Shown piece after piece: positions 1 through 7,107 of a DNA stretch of 7,107 bases. The notes beneath the pieces were generated by a model. That model was not told the origin of the DNA. It did not search any database and worked only from the letters and a program-made list of their open reading frames with translations. A program made the position numbers and the translations under genes. The first letter of the stretch is position 1; each line of letters opens with the position of its first letter. Origin of the DNA: Candidatus Competibacteraceae bacterium (lineage in GTDB: Bacteria; Pseudomonadota; Gammaproteobacteria; Competibacterales; Competibacteraceae); NCBI GenBank assembly GCA_012032855.1, contig JAAUQA010000163.1:1-7107 (forward strand), read 5' to 3'.

Positions 1-63
1 GCCGGTTAGAGCACAGCACTCATAATGCTGGAGTCGGTGGTTCGAGTCCACCCATAGCCACCA
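1..63 (+). tRNA. tRNA-Met (CAU), elongator type, 5' end missing
   Basis: The anticodon stem pairs 14-18 with 26-30, and the 7-base loop carries anticodon CAT at 21-23. The T arm is GGTGG-TTCGAGT-CCACC. The 3' acceptor strand CATAGCC is followed by discriminator A and a genome-encoded CCA ending at 63. The window opens inside the D loop, so about 14 bases (5' acceptor strand and 5' D stem) lie outside. A CAU anticodon could also belong to initiator tRNA or to lysidine-modified tRNA-Ile2. The D-loop, anticodon-stem and acceptor sequence resembles bacterial elongator tRNA-Met much more closely than the tRNA-Ile2 I know. It is probably transcribed independently of the selenium genes. Confidence 0.93.
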
Positions 64-100
64 ATTAATTCAATCTGTTATTTCGCGTCTTTGATTTGGC

Positions 101-128
101 GTCCTTAATCGTAAGCGGATTGTAGGAC
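101..128. terminator. Imperfect hairpin between tRNA-Met and senB, possible terminator
   Basis: GTCCT (101-105) pairs with AGGAC (124-128), and AATC (107-110) with GATT (118-121). A T-G wobble (106-122) and a one-base bulge (123) join the two helices around a 7-base loop. It starts 38 bases after the tRNA 3' end and lies downstream of senB on the other strand, so it could serve both converging transcripts. No T-run follows it directly on either strand. The nearest, TTTCTTTTTTT at 147-157, is about 20 bases further along the plus strand. This is therefore only a weak terminator candidate. The rest of 64-182 shows nothing gene-like. Confidence 0.28.
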
Positions 129-182
129 CAACTTGATGGGCGTTACTTTCTTTTTTTGGTATAAGCCGACATGTAACGTGTG

Positions 183-1135
183 TCAGACGAAACGAGCCAG
201 TAACTTCCGCCAGCTTTCCAGTTCGTGCTCCGGGCTAAAGAGAGGTGCGCGGGCAGCACAATGGTCCATCAAGGTTTTCAGATAATCCGGTTCCGTCTCG
301 GCTCGCAGCAAAACCTTAGTCAATGAGGCATTATCCTGCACCGGGTAATAGCCCGGATAGTTTTCTCCCAACAACCCCACGGAGCCCGGGATGTCCGAAG
401 CAATGACGGGTACGCCCGCGACTACGGCTTCCGATATCACATTGGCGCCTCCCTCCATGACCGAGCTCAGTACCATCAGTTGGGTTTTTACGAATTCCTT
501 GCGCACTGCCCAGCCGGGAACTTCGCCGCGCCAGTGATAACGGGGATTGGTGGCCATTTCCGCGCGCGCCTGCTCGGCCCAGTCCTCAGTGTGGGCTTTG
601 CCGAGATGGATCACTCGAATCCGGGATGAGGAGGGCAGATCGCGAACCGCTAGCGCCGTGCGCATTGAATCTTTCTCCTCCCGCAGATGTCCGATGACGC
701 AAATATCGAAATGGCACTTAGCTGGATTGCGGGGGCGTGATAAAGGCAGCGCCGATTGATAAATGATCTGCAGTTTCTCAGCGAAGCGCTCGGGGATCGC
801 GGCATGCACCAGATCATGTAGGCCCACGAGTACATCTGCCACCTCTATTGAATGCAAGGTAATCTCCGGGTGGCTGTGGATAAAACGGTAGATGTCGGTG
901 CCGGTCAGCGTCACCACGAGTGGACGATGAGGGTAGAGCTTTCGGAACGCCTTGATGGAATCTGCACTGCGCCAAGCGTGGAGGGCAATCATCAGGTCCG
1001 CCGGTTCTTGGCTATAGTCCACGGCCACCTGAACCTGGTGTCCCAAGGCGCGCAGGATTCTCGCCCAGCGCAAGGCCGTTGTGCGATTGCCGCCCGGGAT
1101 TGTTTCTTTGCCGGAGTTATGAGGCTAATCTTCAT
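183..1135 (-). CDS. senB: SenB, selenosugar synthase (GT4-like glycosyltransferase), frameshifted near its N terminus
   Basis: SenB makes a selenosugar from selenophosphate and a UDP-sugar, the first committed step of selenoneine synthesis, in the cytoplasm. The repaired protein is 317 residues, about the usual family length. Visible features are an N-terminal Rossmann start (KISLITP) with a GGNRTTALRWAR segment typical of this family, TGTD near residues 78-81, HLREEKD near 150-156, and the C-terminal GT4 motif EGGANVISEA, whose two glutamates (about 228 and 236) form the E-x7-E nucleotide-sugar site. The ATG at 1135-1133 is out of frame with the body. Adding one base to the CCGG at 1111-1114 joins them. 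Without this the longest open frame starts late, at a TTG at 1073. It is divergent from senA with 55 bp between. I identify it from sequence resemblance plus the senA neighbour; a generic glycosyltransferase is the alternative. Confidence 0.85.
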
Positions 1136-1190
1136 GATGAGTTGAATTGAATTGGATAATGAATTGAATTTCGTTTACTGAAAAGCTGCC
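1136..1190. promoter_or_regulatory. Divergent senB/senA promoter region with an 11-bp direct repeat
   Basis: This 55-bp, AT-rich gap must hold the start signals for both genes. TGAATTGAATT occurs at 1143-1153 and again at 1160-1170, 17 bp apart start to start, which could be a repeated operator. On the minus strand, TTTTCA (1184-1179) and CATTAT (1161-1156) are separated by 17 bp, a plausible weak sigma-70 promoter for senB. On the plus strand GATAAT (1155-1160) is a good -10 match for senA, but no convincing -35 precedes it. The repeat flanks these -10 elements, so a bound protein could affect both directions. Neither gene has a clear Shine-Dalgarno sequence. The promoter calls are inference from sequence only. 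Confidence 0.4.
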
Positions 1191-2512
1191 ATGACTCAAC
1201 CCGTTTCCACTGCGCATCTGATCGAAATCCTGCGCGACGCCCGTTCCCGCACGTTTGAACTGCTCCAGGGGCTAAGCCACACCCAGCTTGTCGGTCCCAA
1301 GCTGCCCATTGTGAATCCGATGTTGTGGGAGATCGGTCACGTCGCCTGGTTTTATGAGCACTTTATCTTGCGCCGCTTGTACGACAACTCGCCGTTGTTG
1401 GCTAATGGTGACACGCTCTATGATTCCATAAAGATAGCTCATGACACCCGCTGGGGCCTGCCGCTATTGTCTCTTGAGGATACCTTGAACTACATGGAAC
1501 AGGTTCATGAATCACTGATCGAACGGCTTGACGGTTCAATGGCGAGCGAGCAGGACAGTTTTATCTATCAGTTCGCGACCTTCCATGAGGATATGCACGA
1601 CGAAGCGTTTCTCTGGACACGGCAGACCCTGGCTTATCCCAAACCGGATTTGGCCTTGGCCAAGCAGATCGAGCCGGCGTATATGGGCGGCGGACCTCTG
1701 CTAGGTGATGTGGAGATTCCCGGTGGTGCCTTTCTACTCGGTGCGGCACCGACGGATCCGTTTCTGTTCGACAATGAAAAGTGGGCGCATGCCGTGCCGG
1801 TGGCGCCGTTCAGCATTGCGCGGGCGCCGGTGACCAACAGTGAATTTACGGCGTTCGTCGAAGCGGGCGGTTACCAACACCGGGAATTCTGGGACGAACA
1901 GGGCTGGCATTGGCGCGAAAGTATCAACGCGCAACACCCCATTTACTGGGAGCGTGATACCGCGGGTGACTGGCATTTTCGGCGTTTTCACGAGCACTTG
2001 CCCTTACCACCCCATCAGCCCGTCATTCATGTCAATTGGCATGAAGCCAATGCCTATTGTCGCTGGGCCAAGCGACGTTTGCCCACCGAAGTAGAATGGG
2101 AAGCGGCGGCCAGTGGAGAACCGACTAAAAACGGTGAACTAAGCGTTCAGAAACGACGTTTCCCTTGGGGTAATTCGCCGCCTGGGTCGGAGCATGCCAA
2201 TTTGGACGGTGGCGCTTTGGGTTGTATCGACGTAGGGGCATTGCCCGCCGGTGACAGTGCGTTCGGCTGTCGGCAAATGCTGGGTAATGTGTGGGAGTGG
2301 ACCAGCGATAACTTCAGCCCTTATCCGGGTTTCGTGCCCGATGCTTACGAGGAGTATTCCCAACCTCTGTTTGGTGAGACTAAGGTGTTGCGAGGAGGCG
2401 CGTGGACAACCCGTTCTCGTATGGTGAATGCCCGCTACCGCAACTACTTCGGACCGGAACGGCGAGACGTTTTGCGGGTTTTCGGACTTGTGCGTTGGCT
2501 GATGGCGGTTAG
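1191..2512 (+). CDS. senA: SenA, selenoneine synthase (EgtB-like non-heme iron enzyme), frameshifted near its C terminus
   Basis: SenA is an oxygen-dependent iron enzyme that forms the carbon-selenium bond between hercynine and the SenB selenosugar. Residues 1 to about 150 are a DinB_2-like four-helix domain. Its expected iron ligands are H50 (in EIGHVAW) and H132/H136 of the HX3HXE motif (HEDMHDE). Residues about 175-440 are a formylglycine-generating-enzyme-type domain, with PVTNSEF, RLPTEVEWE, GNVWEW and RGGAW motifs. At 2470-2473 a run of four T needs a fifth. The frame then reads DVFAGFRTCALADGG and stops at TAG 2510-2512, giving 440 residues and the conserved AGFRTC ending. Unrepaired, the frame runs to 2543 with 23 unrelated residues. 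The ATG at 1191 has no strong ribosome site. EgtB is the main alternative; the adjacent senB and selD favour SenA. Confidence 0.85.
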
Positions 2513-2518
2513 GAAGAA

Positions 2519-2535
2519 GGTACGCGATGCGTACC
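2519..2535 (+). terminator. Perfect 7-bp hairpin just after the senA stop
   Basis: GGTACGC (2519-2525) and GCGTACC (2529-2535) are exact reverse complements around a GAT loop. The hairpin begins 7 bases after the repaired senA stop at 2510-2512 and so lies wholly in the 88-bp gap before the binding-protein gene, which supports that repair. No T-run follows (CTACTTAGCTCC), so it may be a weak or factor-assisted terminator, or an mRNA 3' stabiliser partly insulating senA from the transporter genes. An AT-rich stretch (TATAAAT at 2578-2584) lies 17 bases before the next start, with no good -35. Confidence 0.4.
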
Positions 2536-2600
2536 CTACTTAGCTCCTTACTGAACTACACTCTCTCTGAAATTAAATATAAATCCAAATGGGGCTTTTT

Positions 2601-3451
2601 ATGTCGAAATTCATTGCGTTGGCGCTGATTTTTGGATTCACCGCATCGGTTCAGGCCGAGACCTTTTTTTTCACGGCTATCCCCGATCAAGACGAGACCC
2701 GGCTGCGGACCCGATTCGATAAGGTAGCCGATTACCTTGCCAAGGAGTTGGCAGTGGAGGTCAAGTACATACCGGTAAAATCTTATGCGGCGGCGGTAAC
2801 TGCTTTCCGCAACAATCAGGTCCAACTGGCTTGGTTCGGCGGCTTGTCCGGGGTTCAAGCTCGATCCCTAGTGCCGGACTCCGAGGCAATCGCGCAAGGT
2901 TATGAGGATCAATTCTTCGTGACCTATTTCATTGCCAACCACAGCACCGGGCTGGAAAAAGTGATGCCTTTCCCGAAGCGATTCAAGGCAAAACCTTCAC
3001 CTTCGGCTCCAAAGGGTCCACTTCGGGACGACTGATGCCCGAGCACCATATCCGTCAACACTTTGGAAAAGGGCCTGAAGAGGTGTTCGAACGGGTCGGT
3101 TTCAGCGGTGACCATTCGCGCACCATCGCGCTGGTTCAATCCGGCGCTTATGAGATAGGTGCCGTGAATTTTAAAGTCTGGGAGAGCGAAACGGAAGCCG
3201 GCAACATCGACCCGGCAAAAGTGTCGGTGATCTGGGAAACGCCGCCTTATCCGGATTATCAGTGGACAATACGAGGCGATGTCGATCAGGTTTGGGGCGA
3301 AGGCTTCAAGGCACGGGTGACCCAGGCGTTGCTTGGGCTGAAAGACCCGGATTTGTTGGCGTCATTCCCGCGCGAAAGTTTCGTGCCTGCCAGTAACGCG
3401 GACTATCAACCCATCGTGGACGTCGGCAAATCCATCGGCCTGATCGACTGA
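2601..3451 (+). CDS. PhnD-like periplasmic substrate-binding protein of a predicted selenium-compound ABC importer, one frameshift
   Basis: This is the solute receptor of the importer, predicted to be secreted to the periplasm. The repaired protein is 283 residues. Residues 1-19 are a signal peptide (K3, hydrophobic core, cleavage after VQA) with no lipobox cysteine. The mature part has the PhnD fold pattern: a DYLAKEL helix, LAWFGG near 76-81, the ligand-loop motif GSKGSTSGRLMP near 136-147, and FSGDHSRTIALVQSG near 168-182. The frame breaks at the A-run 2956-2960; one added base turns GLEK into the continuing DAFPEAIQGKTFTFG. ATG 2601 is chosen over ATG 2589 because GGGG at 2592-2595 is well placed as its ribosome site and the signal peptide then starts normally. 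The family is phosphate/phosphonate-binding-like. A selenium substrate is inferred from the neighbours and from a known predicted selenate-transport subfamily. Phosphonate or phosphite remains possible. Confidence 0.82.
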
Positions 3452-4109
3452 TGCATTTGTTTGAGTTGCGCAATGCCGACGTCTGCTACAACGGACGTCA
3501 GGTGTTGGCGAACGTTTCGCTATCCATGACCAAGGCGAGCGTGTCGCCTTAGTCGGCAAGAGCGGAGCGGGCAAATCGACTCTCCTCAAGCTCTTTTACG
3601 AGCAGCAACGCACCGATGCCGCCATTGTGCCTCAGGACTTGGGGCTGGTGAAGCCGCTCTCGGTATTCCACAATGTTTATATGGGACGGTTACATTGTCA
3701 CCGGTCTTGGTACAACCTAGTCAATTTGATTTATCCCTTGCAGCATGAGAAGGCGGCCGTAAAGACGGTGGTGGATAGTCTGGATCTCGGTGAAGACATG
3801 CTGTTCGCGTCGGTCGGCGAACTTTCCGGTGGCCAGCAGCAGCGTATCGCCGTGGCCCGAGCCATTCACCAGGGTGGACGTGTGTTGCTGGGCGACGAGC
3901 CGGTATCGTCGGTTGACGACCGCCAGTCGCGGGTGGTGTTGGAAGCGATCAGTGCGGCTTACCAGACGGTGATAATCGCCATGCACGATGTATCACTCGC
4001 CCTGGCTTATAGCGATCGGGTCGTGGGTCTGAAAGACGGCCGGATTGTCATGGATCAAGCGGCTGCCGGTTTGGAGAGTACCGATCTCGACTTTCTCTAC
4101 CGCAGCTGA
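3451..4109 (+). CDS. ABC transporter ATPase (PhnC-like) of the predicted selenium importer, one frameshift
   Basis: This is the cytoplasmic ATPase that powers the importer. The ATG shares its A with the TGA stop of the binding protein (TGATG), so translation is probably coupled. Repaired length is 219 residues. Walker A is GKSGAGKST (36-44), the Q loop is at Q62 (VPQDLG), the signature is LSGGQ (125-129), Walker B is RVLLGDE (144-150), the D loop is SSVD and the switch histidine is H179 (AMHD). One base is missing near CC 3524-3525. Adding it gives VSLSHDQGERVALVG, with the spacing usual in ABC ATPases; otherwise the frame stops at TAG after residue 33. Only 17 residues separate Walker A from the Q-loop glutamine, so the usual beta-strand segment there is mostly absent. 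The ABC ATPase assignment is firm; the substrate is inferred from context. Confidence 0.85.
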
Positions 4110-5611
4110 AGCCCCGCAGCACCCTAGTCGATCCTCGCCATTGGTGAGGGTTAGCCTGGTTTTCGTAGCGATTGCCTTGGCTTGTCTACCGTTCGCAGAT
4201 CTGGAAATCACTACCCTGGAACCGTGGCGGGAGATGGGACGACTCGCTTGTGGAGTGATCACCCCCGATTTTTTTGCCACCGAGCACCTGCTGGATGCGC
4301 TGAAGAATACCCTGGCGTTCGCGTTGCTCGGCGTTGCCTTAGCCAATGTCCTGGGTTTTCTGCTGGCATTGATCTTCCACTTGCGGATCGTTCGGGTCGG
4401 CTGTGCGTTGGTGCGGGCGATTCACGAGCTGTTCTGGGCGCTGCTGTTCTTGCAGATGTTCGGTCTGACGCCGCTGACCGGCATTCTGGCCATCGCCATC
4501 CCCTACGCCGGTATCATTGCCAAGGTCTACGCGGAGATCCTTGAGGAAACCGACCCGGCCCCGCTGCAAGTGATCCCTGCCGGGGCGAGTTCGCTCTCGA
4601 TATTTTTCTTTGCTCGGTTGCCGGAGGCCTGGGCCCATTTCAAGACCTATAGTCTGTACCGACTGGAATGCGGCTTGCGTTCCAGTGCGGTGCTCGGCTT
4701 TGTCGGCTTACCCACCCTGGGTTTTCACCTGGAGTCGGCCTTTCGCCAGGGCCATTACTCAGAGGTTTCGGCGCTGTTGATGCTGTTCTATGGGGTCATT
4801 GCCACGATCCACTGGTGGGTACGGGGACGACTGATTCCGCTTTATGTCATAGGAGCTGTGCTAGTGTTGCCCGGCGGAGCCGACATCCATGCCGGCAACA
4901 TCGTCCGGTTTTTTACCCAAGACATCGTGCCCTATCCGCTGCGATCGGCAGAGACGATTGATGGCGCGACACTGGCAGCTTTGGGAGACTGGTTGTGGCG
5001 CTTGCTGACCACCCAGGCGCTGCCCGGCATCATCAATACGGTACTACTGACGATGATCGCACTGGTCGGGGCGGGCATATTGACCTTGCTATTATTTCCG
5101 CTGATCTCGCCGAAGTTCTTTTGATCGCTGGGGACGCGGCGCGGGTCACGTGTTCCTGGTAATCGCCCGCTCGACGCCGGAATATATTCTGGCGTACATT
5201 TTTCTGCAGCTTTGGGGGCCGTCGATGATTCCGGCCATCGTCGCCCTATCGTTGCACAACGGGGCGATCATCGGGCACCTGATCGGGCGTTACACCCAGC
5301 AATTACAGCTACGGCCCGACAGCTCGACCGGGGTCAATCGGTATGCTTATGAAATCCTGCCGAGGGTGTATCCGCAGTTTCTCGCTTTCCTGTTCTATCG
5401 TTGGGAAGTGATTTTGCGGGAGACAGCGATTCTCGGCATTCTCGGCATTCATACCCTGGGATTTTTCGTCGACAGTGCCTTTGCCGACATCCGCTTTGAT
5501 CGGGCAGTGCTGCTGATCGCAATTACCGCTTGCCTGAACATCGGGGTAGACGCGCTGTCCCGAGGTATCCGCGCTCACCTGCGGCTCAAAACCACCCCTG
5601 ACCAGAATTAG
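4106..5611 (+). CDS. Double-length PhnE-like ABC permease, two homologous halves in one gene, frameshifted
   Basis: This is the inner-membrane channel of the importer, about 500 residues. Each half has hydrophobic helices and a PhnE/BPD-type region. The segment [15 protein letters not shown]...TLGF..ESAF (about 4656-4743) is repeated as [15 protein letters not shown]...TLGF..DSAF (about 5385-5481), showing internal duplication. A single chain could thus supply both membrane domains. The first half opens near [10 protein letters not shown], with helices at about 4150-4200 and 4310-4380. At T-run 5119-5122 one extra T causes TGA at 5122-5124; dropping it restores [10 protein letters not shown]. 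The start is unclear. The main frame offers TTG 4141 or GTG 4144. The preceding frame from CTG 4106, overlapping the ATPase stop, reads [12 protein letters not shown] and would join after one added base near 4144-4146. The start is low confidence; the family is firm. Confidence 0.75.
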
Positions 5612-5618
5612 GTTATCC

Positions 5619-7107
5619 GTGCAAAATAATTCGACCCCTATCATAAAGGATCTCGTGCTCATCGGTGGCGGCCATAGTCACGTCACGGTGCTCAAGAAAT
5701 TCGGCATGAAACCCGTGCCGGGCGTTCGGCTGACCCTGATCTGCAAGGACGTGATGACTCCTTACTCGGGCATGTTGCCGGGCCTGATCGCCGGCCACTA
5801 CACGTTTGAAGAAACCCACATTGATCTCGGGCCGCTGGCGCGGTTTGCCGGCGCTCGATTCTACAATGACATAGCAATCGGTTTGGATCTGGCCGAGCAA
5901 CGTATCCTCTGTCGGAACCGGCCACCGGTGCTTTTGATGTGGTGTCCATTGATATCGGTTCGGTGCCGATGACCGTGGATGTGCCCGGTGCCGCGAATTA
6001 CGCAGTGCCGGTCAAACCGATCGACCGGTTTGTTGCGCATTGGGAGCATTGCGGGTGCGAGTGCTGGTACGTTCGGAGCGCACGCGAATCGGTGTGGTAG
6101 GCGGTGGCGCGGGCGGTGTGGAGGTGCTGCTGGCAATCCAGTACCGCTTGCAAAAGGAACTCGCCGCAACCGGCCGGGATGCCGATCACCTCGAATATCA
6201 TCTGTTTACTGACACCGATGACATCCTCCCTACTCACAACCAAAAAGTGCGGGCCAAGTTCCGCCGAGTGCTGAGCGAAAGAGGCGTGCAAGTGCACACC
6301 GGACACCGCGTCGCCCGGGTGGAGTCAGGGCGTGTCGAAACGGACAACGGTGCGCGGCAGGATCTCGACGAGATCCTCTGGGTAACTTGGGCAGGCGCCG
6401 CGGGTTGGGTCGCGGAGACCGGACTGGATGTCGACGAACGGGGTTTTATTCGGGTCAATGATTTTCTGCAATCGACCTCGCATCCTACTGTGTTCGCGGC
6501 GGGTGACATCGCCACCATGATCAACCATCCGCGGCCCAAAGCCGGTGTGTTCGCGGTACGTCAAGGCCCGCCGTTGACTGAGAATCTACGTCGGGCACTG
6601 CTGAACCGGCCGCTCAAGCCGTTCACGCCACAGCAACAGTTTCTGAGCCTGGTAAGCACGGGGAATCAGTATGCGGTCGCTTCGCGCTCAAAGTGGGCAT
6701 TCGAGGGTGCCCGTGTGTGGCGTTGGAAGAACTGGATCGATCAACGGTTTATGAACAAGTTCCGTGATCTACCCGAAATGGCGGAGAAGCACGCTGCTGA
6801 TCTGCCCAGCGGTCTGGCCGATCAGCAGGCGATAAAGGAAATCTCGACGCTCGCCATGCGTTGCGGTGGTTGTGGCGCCAAGGTGGGCAGCACGCTGCTT
6901 AACCGGGCACTCAGTCGGCTTGAACCGGTGGCGCGTGACGACGTGCTGATTGGCCTGCACGCCCCGGATGATGCCGCCGTGGTCGAAGTGCCGCCCGCTC
7001 AGGTGATGGTACACACGGTGGATTTTTTCCGGGCTATCGTCGACGACCCGTATCTATTTGGCAAAATCGCCACCAACCACAGTCTCGGCGATATCTTCGC
7101 AATGGGC
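5619..7107 (+). CDS. selD: FAD/NAD(P) oxidoreductase fused to selenophosphate synthetase SelD, 3' truncated by window, two frameshifts
   Basis: SelD makes selenophosphate from selenide, ATP and water, the selenium donor for SenB; in this role it corresponds to SenC. GTG 5619 follows the permease stop by 7 bases, with a weak AGG before it. Residues 1 to about 400 are a pyridine-nucleotide-disulfide oxidoreductase domain: FAD motif LIGGGHSHV (14-22), NAD(P) motif [11 protein letters not shown] (159-169) and FAAGDI (293-298). The SelD domain starts near 410 with RCGGCGAKV. The second cysteine (about 419, TGT 6871-6873) aligns with the catalytic Cys/Sec, and the conserved K follows. DDAAV, HTVDFF and [11 protein letters not shown] come next. 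Frames change near 5928-5931 and 6046-6047; each is repaired by one added G ([23 protein letters not shown]). Known fusions of this type are over 700 residues, so roughly a third is missing. The redox role of the N-terminal half is unproven. Confidence 0.88.
6794..6828. repeat. 9-bp inverted repeat in the oxidoreductase-SelD linker
   Basis: CTGCTGATC (6794-6802) and GATCAGCAG (6820-6828) are exact reverse complements separated by 17 bases. They lie in the coding region linking the two domains (residues around [13 protein letters not shown]). It could form an mRNA hairpin at the domain junction, but a chance match in coding sequence is the simpler explanation. Confidence 0.3.

Noticed and set aside
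170..182. Possible stem ACATG-TAA-CGTGT next to the senB stop
   Set aside because: Only five pairs with one wobble and no T-run on the senB-downstream side; too weak to call a terminator.
1..182. tRNA-Met 3' end as an integration site for a mobile island carrying the selenium genes
   Set aside because: No integrase gene and no repeated copy of the tRNA 3' end are seen within the window; the far boundary is outside.
852..1145. Plus-strand open frame of 97 codons opposite senB
   Set aside because: It lies antisense to senB, resembles no family I recognise, and the minus-strand frame carries clear glycosyltransferase motifs.
4045..4140. TTG at 4045 as the permease start
   Set aside because: It would overlap the ATPase by 65 bases, and the added residues look like an out-of-frame reading of the ATPase tail.
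4182..4544. 120-codon plus-strand frame inside the permease
   Set aside because: Out-of-frame shadow of the permease; arginine- and glycine-rich with no membrane helices.
3033..5124. In-frame TGA codons (3033-3035, 5122-5124) as possible selenocysteine codons in a selenium locus
   Set aside because: In both cases the conserved sequence resumes in a different frame, not past the TGA in the same frame, and neither family has a conserved Sec there. One-base indels explain them.
5433..5456. Short tandem repeat (CTCGGCATT twice)
   Set aside because: It encodes the LGILGI segment of a conserved permease motif; coding constraint explains it.
183..7107. The whole locus as pseudogenes
   Set aside because: Active-site motifs and gene overlaps are preserved and all breaks are single-base, mostly at or beside short runs. 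Decay is less likely than sequence error, though not excluded.

Overview
The window looks like part of a proteobacterial chromosome: moderately GC-rich by eye, a tRNA gene with an encoded CCA end, and closely packed proteobacterial-type transporter genes. I cannot name the genus. The content is a selenium locus. It combines the selenosugar and selenoneine synthases (SenB, SenA), a complete PhnD/PhnC/PhnE-like ABC importer of the kind predicted to carry a selenium compound, and the start of a selenophosphate synthetase (SelD) fused behind an FAD/NAD(P) oxidoreductase domain.

Layout. 1-63: 3' part of elongator tRNA-Met(CAU), plus strand. 64-182: intergenic, with one imperfect hairpin and a T-run. 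183-1135: senB, minus strand. 1136-1190: 55-bp divergent promoter region with an 11-bp direct repeat. 1191-2512: senA, plus strand. 2513-2600: intergenic, with a perfect 7-bp hairpin. 2601-3451: periplasmic binding protein. 3451-4109: ATPase, sharing one base with the preceding stop. About 4106-5611: double-length permease made of two homologous PhnE-type halves. 5619-7107: oxidoreductase-SelD fusion, cut by the window end. No gene-free stretch exceeds 300 bases.

How the genes fit together (inference from known families): the importer brings in a selenium species. The flavoprotein half of the fusion may perform a redox step on selenium, and SelD makes selenophosphate from selenide and ATP. 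SenB joins selenophosphate to a UDP-sugar to give a selenosugar, and SenA couples this to hercynine to give the selenoneine precursor. The hercynine-forming methyltransferase EgtD is not in the window.

A major caveat is that every protein-coding gene is broken by one or two single-base frame changes, about eight in 6 kb. Nearly all are apparent one-base losses, most of them at or beside short runs of one base. All catalytic motifs survive and each frame resumes with family-typical sequence. I read this as uncorrected sequencing or assembly error rather than gene decay, and the coordinates below are the repaired gene extents. Naive gene calling misplaces the senB start and the senA end, and splits the binding protein, ATPase, permease and SelD fusion.
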